NCBI GenBank assembly: GCA_963170055.1
Contig: CAUJGJ010000444.1
Coordinates: 1,649,501 to 1,713,500 of the forward strand
Direction: 5' to 3'
DNA: 64,000 bases
DNA from: Halisarca cf. caerulea
Lineage: Eukaryota > Porifera > Demospongiae > Chondrillida > Halisarcidae
Position 1 is the stretch's first letter; each line of letters opens with the position of its first letter. Made by a program: the position numbers and the translations under genes. The notes below the pieces were generated by a model, which had not been told where the DNA came from, made no database searches, and saw only the letters and a program-made list of their open reading frames with translations. This document shows positions 24,486 to 37,689 of this stretch, piece after piece.

Positions 24486-26953
24486 CTAACTTTATCTTTG
24501 CGATAAATATTATTTAAAGTTTGTAACGTTTTAAACTTAACTTTCTTAGAAAGTTAAAATTAGTATTTCATTTGTCATATCTTAGGAACATTACCAATTT
24601 TTCACTTTGACTAATTTTATAGTTGTGTTTCTAACTTTATCTTTGCGATAAATATTATTTAAAGTTTGTAACGTTTTAAACTTAACTTTCTTAGAAAGTT
24701 CAAATTAGTATTTGATTTGTCATATCTTAGGAACTTTGCCAATTTTTCACTTTGCCTAATTTTAAAGTTATGTTTCTAACTTTATCTTTGCGATAAATAT
24801 TATTTAAGGTTTGTAACGTTTTAAACTTAACTTTCTTAGAAAGTTAAAATTAGTGTTTGATTTGTCATATCTTAGAAACTTTGCCAATTTTTCACTTTGC
24901 CTAATTTTTAAAGTTATGTTTCTAACTTTATCTTTGCGATAAATATTATTTAAACTTTGTAACGTTTTAAACTTAACTTACTTAGAAATTTAAAATTAGT
25001 AGTTCAATTGTCATATCATAGGAACTTTGCCAATTTTTCACTTTGCCTAATTTTAAAGTTATGTTTCTAACTTTATCTTTGCGATAAATATTATTTAAAT
25101 TTTGTAACGTTTTAAACTTAACTTTCTTAGAAAGTTTAAATTAGTATTTGATTTGTCATATCTTAGGAACTTTGCCAATTTTTCACTTTGTCTAATTTTA
25201 AAGTTATGTTTCTAACTTTATCTTTGCGATAAATATTATTTAAACTTTGTAACGTTTTAAACTTAACTTTCTTAGAAAGTTAAAATTAGTATTTGATTTG
25301 TCATATCTTAGGAACTTTGCCAATTTTTCACTTTGCCTAATTGTAAAGTTATGTTTCTAACTTTATCTTTGCGATAAATATTATTTAAACTTTTTAACGT
25401 TTTAAACTTAACTTTCTTAGAAAGTTAAAATTAGTATTTCATTAGTAATATCTTAGGAACATTACCAATTATTCACTTTGCCTAATTTTATAGTTGTGTT
25501 TCTAACTTTATCTTTGCGATAAATATTATTTAAAGTTTGTAACGTTTTAAACTTAACTTTCTTAGAAAGTTAAAATTAGTATTTGATTTGTCATATCTTA
25601 GGAACTTTGCCAATTTTTCACTTTGCCTAATTTTAAAGTTATGTTTCTAACTTTATCTTTGCGATAAATATTATTTAAACTTTGTAACGTTTTAAATTTA
25701 ACTTTCTTAGAAAGTTAAAATTAGTATTTGATTTGTCATATCTTAGGAACTTTGCCAATTTTTCACTTTGCCTAATTTTAAAGTTATGTTTCTAACTTTA
25801 TCTTTGCGATAAATATTATTTAAACTTTTTAACGTTTTAAACTTAACTTTCTTAGAAAGTTAAAATTAGTATTTGATTTGTCATATCTTAGAAACTTTGC
25901 CAATTTTTCACTTTGCCTAATTTTAAAGTTATGTTTCTAACTTTATCTTTGCGATAAATATTATTTAAAGTTTGTAACGTTTTAAACTTAACTTTCTTAG
26001 AAAGTTAAAATTAGAATTTGATTTGTCATATCTTAGGAACTTTGCCAATTTTTCACTTTGCCTAATTTTAAAGTTATGTTTCTAACTTTATCTTTGCGAT
26101 AAATATTATTTAAACTTTGTAACGTTTTAAACTTAACTTTCTTAGAAAGTTAAAATTAGTAGTTCATTTGTCATATCTTAGAAACTTTGCCAATTTTTCA
26201 CTTTGCCTAATTTTAAAGTTATGTTTCTAACTTTATCTTTGCGATAAATATTATTTAAGGTTTGTAACGTTTTAAACTTAACTTTCTTAGAAAGTTAAAA
26301 TTAGTGTTTGATTTGTCATATCTTAGAAACTTTGCCAATTTTTCACTTTGCCTAATTTTTAAAGTAATGTTTCTAACTTTATCTTTGCGATAAATATTAT
26401 TTAAACTTTGTAACGTTTTTAAACTTAACTTACTTAGAAATTTAAAATTAGTAGTTCAATTGTCATATCATAGGAACTTTGCCAATTTTTCACTTTGCCT
26501 AATTTTAAAGTTATGTTTCTAACTTTATCTTTGCGATAAATATTATTTAAACTTTGTAACGTTTTAAACTTAACTTTCTTAGAAAGTTTTAATTAGTATT
26601 TGATTTGTTATATCTTAGGAACTTTGCCAATTTTTCACTTTGTCTAATTTTAAAGTTATGTTTCTAACTTTATCTTTGCGATAAATATTATTTAAACTTT
26701 GTAACGTTTTAAACTTAACTTTCTTAGAAAGTTAAAATTAGTATTTCATTTGTCATATCTTAGGAACATTACCAATTTTTCACTTTGCCTAATTTTATAG
26801 TTGTGTTTCTAACTTTATCTTTGCGATAAATATTATTTAAAGTTTGTAACGTTTTAAACTTAACTTTCTTAGAAAGTTAAAATTAGTATTTGATTGGTCA
26901 TATCTTAGGAACTTTGCCAATTTTTCACTTTGCCTAATTTTAAAGTTATGTTT
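24486..26953. repeat. 17-monomer HOR, copy 2 (2,468 bp)
   Basis: It matches 17,956-20,422 monomer by monomer, with about ten differences seen by eye: CATTAGTAAT and AATTATTCAC instead of CATTAGTCAT and AATTTTTCAC, TTAAATTTTG at about 25,094, AAATTTAAC at about 25,694, and GTTTTAATT with TGTTATATC at about 26,585-26,612. The two copies are separated by about 4 kb of related but reordered monomers. Confidence 0.85.
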
Positions 26954-27823
26954 CTAACTTTATCTTTGCGATAAATATTATTTAAACTTTGTAACGTTTT
27001 AAACTTAACTTTCTTAGAAAGTTAAAATTAGTATTTCATTTGTCATATCTTAGGAACTTTGCCAATTTTTCACTTTGCCTAATTTTAAAGTTATGTTTCT
27101 AACTTTATCTTTGCGATAAATATTATTTAAACTTTTTAACGTTTTAAACTTAACTTTCTTAGAAAGTTAAAATTAGTATTTGATTTGTCATATCTTAGAA
27201 ACTTTGCCAATTTTTCACTTTGCCTAATTTTAAAGTTATGTTTCTAACTTTATCTTTGCGATAAATATTATTTAAAGTTTGTAACGTTTAAAACTTAACT
27301 TACTTAGAAAGTTAAAATTAGTAGTTCATTTGTCATATCATAGGAACTTTGCCAATTTTTCACTTTGCCTAATTTTAAAGTTATGTTTCTAACTTTATCT
27401 TTGCGATAAATATTATTTAAAGTTTGTAACGTTTTAAACTTAACTTTCTTAGAAAGTTAAAATTAGTATTTGATTTGTCATATCTTAGAAACTTTGCCAA
27501 TTTTTCACTTTGCCTAATTTTAAAGTTATGTTTCTAACTTTATCTTTGCGATAAATATTATTTAAAGTTTGTAACGTTTTAAACTTAACTTTCTTAGAAA
27601 GTTAAAATTAGTATTTGATTTGTCATATCTTAGGAACTTTGCCAATTTTTCACTTTGCCTAATTTTAAAGTTATGTTTCTAACTTTATCTTTGCGATAAA
27701 TATTATTTAAACTTTGTAACGTTTTAAACTTAACTTTCTTAGAAAGTTAAAATTAGTAGTTCATTTGTCATATCTTAGAAACTTTGCCAATTTTTCACTT
27801 TGCCTAATTTTAAAGTTATGTTT

Positions 27824-29274
27824 CTAACTTTATCTTTGCGATAAGTATTATTTAAGGTTTGTAACGTTTTAAACTGAACTTTCTTAGAAAGTTAAAATTA
27901 GTGTTTGATTTGTCATATCTTAGAAACTTTGCCAATTTTTCACTTTGCCTAATTTTTAAAGTTATGTTTCTAACTTTATCTTTGCGATAAATATTATTTA
28001 AACTTTGTAACGTTTTAAACTTAACTTACTTAGAAATTTAAAATTAGTAGTTCAATTGTCATATCATAGGAACTTTGCCAATTTTTCACTTTGCCTAATT
28101 TTAAAGTTATGTTTCTAACTTTATCTTTGCGATAAATATTATTTAAACTTTGTAACGTTTTAAACTTAACTTTCTTAGAAAGTTTAAATTAGTATTTGAT
28201 TTGTCATATCTTAGGAACTTTGCCAATTTTTCACTTTGTCTAATGTTAAAGTTATGTTTCTAACTTTATCTTTGCGATAAATATTATTTAAACTTTGTAA
28301 CGTTTTAAACTTAACTTTCTTAGAAAGTTAAAATTAGTATTTGATTTGTCATATCTTAGGAACTTTGCCAATTTTTCACTTTGCCTAATTTTAAAGTTAT
28401 GTTTCTAACTTTATCTTTGCGATAAATATTATTTAAACTTTGTAACGTTTTAAACTTAACTTTCTTAGAAAGTTAAAATTAATATTTCATTTGTCATATC
28501 TTAGGAACATTACCAATTTTTCACTTTGCCTAATTTTATAGTTGTGTATCTAACTTTATCTTTGCGATAAATATTATTTAAAGTTTGTAACGTTTTAAAC
28601 TTAACTTTCTTAGAAAGTTAAAATTAGTATTTGATTTGTCATATCTTAGGAACTTTGCCAATTTTTCACTTTGCCTAATTTTAAAGTTATGTTTCTAACT
28701 TTATCTTTGCGATAAATATTATTTAAACTTTGTAACGTTTTAAACTTAACTTACTTAGAAATTTAAAATTAGTAGTTCAATTGTCATATCATAGGAACTT
28801 TGCCAATTTTTCACTTTGCCTAATTTTAAAGTTATGTTTCTAACTTTATCTTTGCGATAAATATTATTTAAAGTTTGTAACGTTTTAAACTTAACTTTCT
28901 TAGAAAGTTAAAATTAGTATTTGATTTGTCATATCTTAGGAACTTTGCCAATTTTTCACTTTGCCTAATTTTAAAGTTATGTTTCTAACTTTATCTTTGC
29001 GATAAATATTATTTAAACTTTGTAACGTTTTAAACTTAACTTTCTTAGAAAGTTAAAATTAGTATTTGATTTGTGATATCTTAGAAACTTTGCCAATTTT
29101 TCACTTTGCCTAATTTTAAAGTTATGTTTCTAACTTTATCTTTGCGATAAATATTATTTAAACTTTTTAACGTTTTAAACTTAACTTTCTTAGAAAGTTA
29201 AAATTAGTATTTGATTTGTCATATCTTAGAAACTTTGCCAATTTTTCACTTTGCCTAATTTTAAAGTTATGTTT
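27824..29274. repeat. 10-monomer HOR, copy 1 (1,451 bp)
   Basis: Ten monomers. Markers include AAGGTTTG with AAACTGAAC (27,871), TTTGTCTAATGTT (about 28,237), TTAATATTTCATT with TTGTGTATCTAAC (about 28,480-28,553) and TTGTGATATC (29,071). All recur at +1,451. Compared with copy 2 I see two substitutions: GATAAGTATT at about 27,841-27,850 and AAACTTTG in the second monomer. Confidence 0.92.
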
Positions 29275-30725
29275 CTAACTTTATCTTTGCGATAAATATT
29301 ATTTAAGGTTTGTAACGTTTTAAACTGAACTTTCTTAGAAAGTTAAAATTAGTGTTTGATTTGTCATATCTTAGAAACTTTGCCAATTTTTCACTTTGCC
29401 TAATTTTTAAAGTTATGTTTCTAACTTTATCTTTGCGATAAATATTATTTAAACTTTTTAACGTTTTAAACTTAACTTACTTAGAAATTTAAAATTAGTA
29501 GTTCAATTGTCATATCATAGGAACTTTGCCAATTTTTCACTTTGCCTAATTTTAAAGTTATGTTTCTAACTTTATCTTTGCGATAAATATTATTTAAACT
29601 TTGTAACGTTTTAAACTTAACTTTCTTAGAAAGTTTAAATTAGTATTTGATTTGTCATATCTTAGGAACTTTGCCAATTTTTCACTTTGTCTAATGTTAA
29701 AGTTATGTTTCTAACTTTATCTTTGCGATAAATATTATTTAAACTTTGTAACGTTTTAAACTTAACTTTCTTAGAAAGTTAAAATTAGTATTTGATTTGT
29801 CATATCTTAGGAACTTTGCCAATTTTTCACTTTGCCTAATTTTAAAGTTATGTTTCTAACTTTATCTTTGCGATAAATATTATTTAAACTTTGTAACGTT
29901 TTAAACTTAACTTTCTTAGAAAGTTAAAATTAATATTTCATTTGTCATATCTTAGGAACATTACCAATTTTTCACTTTGCCTAATTTTATAGTTGTGTAT
30001 CTAACTTTATCTTTGCGATAAATATTATTTAAAGTTTGTAACGTTTTAAACTTAACTTTCTTAGAAAGTTAAAATTAGTATTTGATTTGTCATATCTTAG
30101 GAACTTTGCCAATTTTTCACTTTGCCTAATTTTAAAGTTATGTTTCTAACTTTATCTTTGCGATAAATATTATTTAAACTTTGTAACGTTTTAAACTTAA
30201 CTTACTTAGAAATTTAAAATTAGTAGTTCAATTGTCATATCATAGGAACTTTGCCAATTTTTCACTTTGCCTAATTTTAAAGTTATGTTTCTAACTTTAT
30301 CTTTGCGATAAATATTATTTAAAGTTTGTAACGTTTTAAACTTAACTTTCTTAGAAAGTTAAAATTAGTATTTGATTTGTCATATCTTAGGAACTTTGCC
30401 AATTTTTCACTTTGCCTAATTTTAAAGTTATGTTTCTAACTTTATCTTTGCGATAAATATTATTTAAACTTTGTAACGTTTTAAACTTAACTTTCTTAGA
30501 AAGTTAAAATTAGTATTTGATTTGTGATATCTTAGAAACTTTGCCAATTTTTCACTTTGCCTAATTTTAAAGTTATGTTTCTAACTTTATCTTTGCGATA
30601 AATATTATTTAAACTTTTTAACGTTTTAAACTTAACTTTCTTAGAAAGTTAAAATTAGTATTTGATTTGTCATATCTTAGAAACTTTGCCAATTTTTCAC
30701 TTTGCCTAATTTTAAAGTTATGTTT
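29275..30725. repeat. 10-monomer HOR, copy 2 (1,451 bp)
   Basis: Directly adjacent to copy 1 and nearly identical, so this is a recent tandem duplication. Parts of the same order (TTAATATTTCATT/GTGTATC, AAAG, TTGTGATATC, AAACTTTTT, AAGG) reappear from 34,208, with two internal monomers missing. The TTAATATTTCATT monomer alone reappears at about 30,871. Confidence 0.92.
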
Positions 30726-31740
30726 CTAACTTTATCTTTGCGATAAATATTATTTAAACTTTGTAACGTTTTAAACTTAACTTTCTTAGAAAGTTCAAAT
30801 TAGTATTTGATTTGTCATATCTTAGAAACTTTGCCAATTTTTCACTTTGCCTAATTTTAAAGTTATGTTTCTAACTTTATCTTTGCGATAAATATTATTT
30901 AAACTTTGTAACGTTTTAAACTTAACTTTCTTAGAAAGTTAAAATTAATATTTCATTTGTCATATCTTAGGAACATTACCAATTTTTCACTTTGCCTAAT
31001 TTTATAGTTGTGTATCTAACTTTATCTTTGCGATAAATATTATTTAAAGTTTGTAACGTTTTAAACTTAACTTTCTTAGAAAGTTAAAATTAGTATTTGA
31101 TTTGTCATATCTTAGGAACTTTGCCAATTTTTCACTTTGCCTAATTTTAAACTTATGTTTCTAACTTTATCTTTGCGATAAATATTATTTAAACTTTGTA
31201 ACGTTTTAAACTTAACTTTCTTAGAAAGTTAAAATTAGTATTTTATTTGTCATATCTTAGGAACTTTGCCAATTTTTCACTTTGCCTAATTTTAAAGTTA
31301 TGTTTCTAACTTTATCTTTGCGATAAATATTATTTAAACTTTTTAACGTTTTAAACTTAACTTTCTTAGAAAGTTAAAATTAGTATTTGATTTGTCATAT
31401 CTTAGAAACTTTGCCAATTTTTCACTTTGCCTAATTTTAAAGTGATGTTTCTAACTTTATCTTTGCGATAAATATTATTTAAACTTTGTAACGTTTTAAA
31501 CTTAACTTTCTTAGAAAGTTAAAATTAGTATTTTATTTGTCATACCTTAGGAACTTTGCCAATTTTTCACTTTGCCTAATTTTAAAGTGATGTTTCTAAC
31601 TTTATCTTTGCGATAAATATTATTTAAACTTTGTAACGTTTTAAACTTAACTTTCTTAGAAAGTTAAAATTAGAATTTTATTTGTCATATCTTAGGAACT
31701 TTGCCAATTTTTCACTTTGCCTAATTTTAAAGTTATGTTT

Positions 31741-32320
31741 CTAACTTTATCTTTGCGATAAATATTATTTAAACTTTTTAACGTTTTAAACTTAACTTTC
31801 TTAGAAAGTTAAAATTAGTATTTGATTTGTCATATCTTAGAAACTTTGCCAATTTTTCACTTTGCCTAATTTTAAAGTTATGTTTCTAACTTTATCTTTG
31901 CGATAAATATTATTTAAACTTTGTAACGTTTTAAACTTAACTTTCTTAGAAAGTTAAAATTAGTATTTGATTTGTCATATCTTAGAAACTTTGCCAATTT
32001 TTCACTTTGCCTAATTTTAAAGTTATGTTTCTAACTTTATCTTTGCGAAAAATATTATTTAAACTTTGTAACGTTTTAAACTTAACTTTCTTAGAAAGTT
32101 CAAATTAGTATTTGATTTGTCATATCTTAGGAACTTTGCCAATTTTTCACTTTGCCTAATTTTAAAGTTATGTTTCTAACTTTATCTTTGCGATAAATAT
32201 TATTTAAGGTTTGTAACGTTTTAAACTTAACTTTCTTAGAAAGTTAAAATTAGTGTTTGATTTGTCATATCTTAGAAACTTTGCCAATTTTTCACTTTGC
32301 CTAATTTTAAAGTTATGTTT
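31741..32320. repeat. 4-monomer duplication, copy 1 (580 bp)
   Basis: Class order: AAACTTTTT/TTGA; AAAC/TTGA/AGAAAC; a monomer with TTTGCGAAAAATATT and AGTTCAAATT; AAGGTTTG/TAGTGTTTG. The GCGAAAAA word at 32,045 recurs at 32,625, exactly 580 bp on. This is the first block of GCGAAAAA monomers since 166-173; they become common in region C. Confidence 0.88.
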
Positions 32321-32901
32321 CTAACTTTATCTTTGCGATAAATATTATTTAAACTTTTTAACGTTTTAAACTTAACTTTCTTAGAAAGTTAAAATTAGTA
32401 TTTGATTTGTCATATCTTAGAAACTTTGCCAATTTTTCACTTTGCCTAATTTTAAAGTTATGTTTCTAACTTTATCTTTGCGATAAATATTATTTAAACT
32501 TTGTAACGTTTTAAACTTAACTTTCTTAGAAAGTTAAAATTAGTATTTGATTTGTCATATCTTAGAAACTTTGCCAATTTTTCACTTTGCCTAATTTTAA
32601 AGTTATGTTTCTAACTTTATCTTTGCGAAAAATATTATTTAAACTTTGTAACGTTTTAAACTTAACTTTCTTAGAAAGTTCAAATTAGTATTTGATTTGT
32701 CATATCTTAGGAACTTTGCCAATTTTTCACTTTGCCTAATTTTAAAGTTATGTTTCTAACTTTATCTTTGCGATAAATATTATTTAAGGTTTGTAACGTT
32801 TTAAACTTAACTTTCTTAGAAAGTTAAAATTAGTGTTTGATTTGTCATATCTTAGAAACTTTGCCAATTTTTCACTTTGCCTAATTTTTAAAGTTATGTT
32901 T
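32321..32901. repeat. 4-monomer duplication, copy 2 (581 bp)
   Basis: Same four classes as the block at 31,741. The only difference I read is an extra T in TAATTTTTAAAG of the last monomer, giving 581 bp. It overlaps the start of a 6-monomer block that is itself duplicated, so the two duplications are nested and happened in sequence. Confidence 0.88.
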
Positions 32902-33336
32902 CTAACTTTATCTTTGCGATAAATATTATTTAAACTTTGTAACGTTTTAAACTTAACTTACTTAGAAATTTAAAATTAGTAGTTCAATTGTCATATCATA
33001 GGAACTTTGCCAATTTTTCACTTTGCCTAATTTTAAAGTTATGTTTCTAACTTTATCTTTGCGATAAATATTATTTAAACTTTGTAACGTTTTAAACTTA
33101 ACTTTCTTAGAAAGTTTAAATTAGTATTTGATTTGTCATATCTTAGGAACTTTGCCAATTTTTCTTTTTGTCTAATTTTAAAGTTATGTTTCTAACTTTA
33201 TCTTTGCGATAAATATTATTTAAACTTTGTAACGTTTTAAACTTAACTTTCTTAGAAAGTTAAAATTAGTATTTGATTTGTCATATCTTAGGAACTTTGC
33301 CAATTTTTCACTTTGCCTAATTTTAAAGTTATGTTT
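32466..33336. repeat. 6-monomer HOR, copy 1 (871 bp)
   Basis: Class order: AAAC/TTGA; GCGAAAAA/AGTTCAAATT; AAGGTTTG with extra T; ACTTAC/TTCAATTG/CATAGG; AGTTTAAATT with TTTCTTTTTGTC (33,161); AAAC/TTGA/AGGAAC. Each marker recurs at +871 (GCGAAAAA at 32,625 and 33,496; TTTCTTTTTG at 33,161 and 34,032). Confidence 0.92.
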
Positions 33337-34207
33337 CTAACTTTATCTTTGCGATAAATATTATTTAAACTTTGTAACGTTTTAAACTTAACTTTCTTAG
33401 AAAGTTAAAATTAGTATTTGATTTGTCATATCTTAGAAACTTTGCCAATTTTTCACTTTGCCTAATTTTAAAGTTATGTTTCTAACTTTATCTTTGCGAA
33501 AAATATTATTTAAACTTTGTAACGTTTTAAACTTAACTTTCTTAGAAAGTTCAAATTAGTATTTGATTTGTCATATCTTAGGAACTTTGCCAATTTTTCA
33601 CTTTGCCTAATTTTAAAGTTATGTTTCTAACTTTATCTTTGCGATAAATATTATTTAAGGTTTGTAACGTTTTAAACTTAACTTTCTTAGAAAGTTAAAA
33701 TTAGTGTTTGATTTGTCATATCTTAGAAACTTTGCCAATTTTTCACTTTGCCTAATTTTTAAAGTTATGTTTCTAACTTTATCTTTGCGATAAATATTAT
33801 TTAAACTTTGTAACGTTTTAAACTTAACTTACTTAGAAATTTAAAATTAGTAGTTCAATTGTCATATCATAGGAACTTTGCCAATTTTTCACTTTGCCTA
33901 ATTTTAAAGTTATGTTTCTAACTTTATCTTTGCGATAAATATTATTTAAACTTTGTAACGTTTTAAACTTAACTTTCTTAGAAAGTTTAAATTAGTATTT
34001 GATTTGTCATATCTTAGGAACTTTGCCAATTTTTCTTTTTGTCTAATTTTAAAGTTATGTTTCTAACTTTATCTTTGCGATAAATATTATTTAAACTTTG
34101 TAACGTTTTAAACTTAACTTTCTTAGAAAGTTAAAATTAGTATTTGATTTGTCATATCTTAGGAACTTTGCCAATTTTTCACTTTGCCTAATTTTAAAGT
34201 TATGTTT
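33337..34207. repeat. 6-monomer HOR, copy 2 (871 bp)
   Basis: Tandem with copy 1. I found no difference between the two copies on reading, which makes this one of the youngest duplications in the window. The TTTCTTTTTG marker appears once more at 35,193 in a different monomer order. Confidence 0.9.
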
Positions 34208-37200
34208 CTAACTTTATCTTTGCGATAAATATTATTTAAACTTTGTAACGTTTTAAACTTAACTTTCTTAGAAAGTTAAAATTAATATTTCATTTGTCAT
34301 ATCTTAGGAACATTACCAATTTTTCACTTTGCCTAATTTTATAGTTGTGTATCTAACTTTATCTTTGCGATAAATATTATTTAAAGTTTGTAACGTTTTA
34401 AACTTAACTTTCTTAGAAAGTTAAAATTAGTATTTGATTTGTCATATCTTAGGAACTTTGCCAATTTTTCACTTTGCCTAATTTTAAAGTTATGTTTCTA
34501 ACTTTATCTTTGCGATAAATATTATTTAAACTTTGTAACGTTTTAAACTTAACTTTCTTAGAAAGTTAAAATTAGTATTTGATTTGTGATATCTTAGAAA
34601 CTTTGCCAATTTTTCACTTTGCCTAATTTTAAAGTTATGTTTCTAACTTTATCTTTGCGATAAATATTATTTAAACTTTTTAACGTTTTAAACTTAACTT
34701 TCTTAGAAAGTTAAAATTAGTATTTGATTTGTCATATCTTAGAAACTTTGCCAATTTTTCACTTTGCCTAATTTTAAAGTTATGTTTCTAACTTTATCTT
34801 TGCGATAAATATTATTTAAGGTTTGTAACGTTTTAAACTTAACTTTCTTAGAAAGTTAAAATTAGTGTTTGATTTGTCATATCTTAGAAACTTTGCCAAT
34901 TTTTCACTTTGCCTAATTTTTAAAGTTATGTTTCTAACTTTATCTTTGCGATAAATATTATTGAAACTTTGTAACGTTTTAAACTTAACTTACTTAGAAA
35001 TTTAAAATTAGTAGTTCAATTGTCATATCATAGGAACTTTGCCAATTTTTCACTTTGCCTAATTTTAAAGTTATGTTTCTAACTTTATCTTTGCGATAAA
35101 TATTATTTAAACTTTGTAACGTTTTAAACTTAACTTTCTTAGAAAGTTTAAATTAGTATTTGATTTGTCATATCTTAGGAACTTTGCCAATTTTTCTTTT
35201 TGTCTAATTTTAAAGTTATGTTTCTAACTTTATCTTTGCGATAAATATTATTTAAACTTTGTAACGTTTTAAACTTAACTTTCTTAGAAAGTTAAAATTA
35301 GTATTTGATTTGTGATATCTTAGAAACTTTGCCAATTTTTCACTTTGCCTAATTTTAAAGTTATGTTTCTAACTTTATCTTTGCGATAAATATTATTTAA
35401 ACTTTTTAACGTTTTAAACTTAACTTTCTTAGAAAGTTAAAATTAGTATTTGATTTGTCATATCTTAGAAACTTTGCCAATTTTTCACTTTGCCTAATTT
35501 TAAAGTTATGTTTCTAACTTTATCTTTGCGATAAATATTATTTAAAGTTTGTAACGTTTTAAACTTAACTTACTTAGAATGTTAAAATTAGTAGTTCATT
35601 TGTCATATCATAGGAACTTTGCCAATTTTTCACTTTGCCTAATTTTAAAGTTATGTTTCTAACTTTATCTTTGCGATAAATATTATTTAAAGTTTGTAAC
35701 GTTTTAAACTTAACTTTCTTAGAAAGTTTAAATTAGTATTTGATTTGTCATATCTTAGAAACTTTGCCAATTTTTCACTTTGCCTAATTTTTAAAGTTAT
35801 GTTTCTAACTTTATCTTTGCGATAAATATTATTTAAAGTTTGTAACGTTTTAAACTTAACTTACTTAGAAAGTTAAAATTAGTAGTTCATTTGTCATATC
35901 TTAGAAACTTTGCCAATTTTTCACTTTGCCTAATTTTAAAGTTATGTTTCTAACTTTATCTTTGCGATAAATATTATTTAAACTTTGTAACGTTTTAAAC
36001 TTAACTTTCTTAGAAAGTTAAAATTAGTATTTGATTTGTCATATCTTAGGAACTTTGCCAATTTTTCACTTTGCCTAATTTTAAAGTTATGTTTCTAACT
36101 TTATCTTTGCGATAAATATTATTTAAACTTTGTAACGTTTTAAACTTAACTTTCTTAGAAAGTTTAAATTAGTATTTGATTTGTCATATCTTAGGAACTT
36201 TGCCAATTTTTCACTTTGTCTAATTTTAAAGTTATGTTTCTAACTTTATCTTTGCGATAAATATTATTTAAACTTTGTAACGTTTTAAACTTAACTTTCT
36301 TAGAAAGTTTAAATTAGTATTTGATTTGTCATATCTTAGGAACTTTGCCAATTTTTCACTTTGTCTAATTTTAAAGTTATGTTTCTAACTTTATCTTTGC
36401 GATAAATATTATTTAAAGTTTGTAACGTTTTAAACTTAACTTTCTTAGAAAGTTAAAATTAGTATTTGATTTGTCATATCTTAGGAACTTTGCCAATTTT
36501 TCACTTTGCCTAATTTTAAAGTTATGTTTCTAACTTTATCTTTGCGATAAATATTATTTAAACTTTGTAACGTTTTAAACTTAACTTTCTTAGAAAGTTA
36601 AAATTAGTATTTCATTTGTCATATCTTAGGAACATTACCAATTTTTCACTTTGCCTAATTTTATAGTTGTGTTTCTAACTTTATCTTTGCGATAAATATT
36701 ATTTAAAGTTTGTAACGTTTTAAACTTAACTTTCTTAGAAAGTTAAAATTAGTATTTGATTTGTCATATCTTAGGAACTTTGCCAATTTTTCACTTTGCC
36801 TAATTTTAAAGTTATGTTTCTAACTTTATCTTTGCGATAAATATTATTTAAAGTTTGTAACGTTTTAAACTTAACTTTCTTAGAAAGTTAAAATTAGTAT
36901 TTGATTTGTCATATCTTAGGAACTTTGCCAATTTTTCACTTTGCCTAATTTTAAAGTTATGTTTCTAACTTTATCTTTGCGATAAATATTATTTAAACTT
37001 TGTAACGTTTTAAACTTAACTTTCTTAGAAAGTTAAAATTAGTATTTTATTTGTCATATCTTAAGAACTTTGCCAATTTTTCACTTTGCCTAATTTTAAA
37101 GTTATGTTTCTAACTTTATCTTTGCGATAAATATTATTTAAACTTTTTAACGTTTTAAACTTAACTTTCTTAGAAAGTTAAAATTAGTATTTGATTTGTC

Positions 37201-37689
37201 ATATCTTAGAATCTTTGCCAATTTTTCACTTTGCCTAATTTTAAAGTTATGTTTCTAACTTTATCTTTGCGAAAAATATTATTTAAACTTTGTAACGTTT
37301 TAAACTTAACTTTCTTAGAAAGTTCAAATTAGTATTTGATTTGTCATATCTTAGAAACTTTGCCAATTTTTCACTTTGCCTAATTTTAAAGTTATGTTTC
37401 TAACTTTATCTTTGCGATAAATATTATTTAAAGTTTGTAACGTTTTAAACTTAACTTACTTAGAAAGTTAAAATTAGTAGTTCATTTGTCATATCATAGG
37501 AACTTTGTCAATTTTTCACTTTGCCTAATTTTAAAGTTATGTTTCTAACTTTATCTTTGCGATAAATATTATTTAAAGTTTGTAACGTTTTAAACTTAAC
37601 TTTCTTAGAAAGTTAAAATTAGTATTTGATTTGTCATATCTTAGAAACTTTGCCAATTTTTCACTTTGCCTAATTTTAAAGTTATGTTT

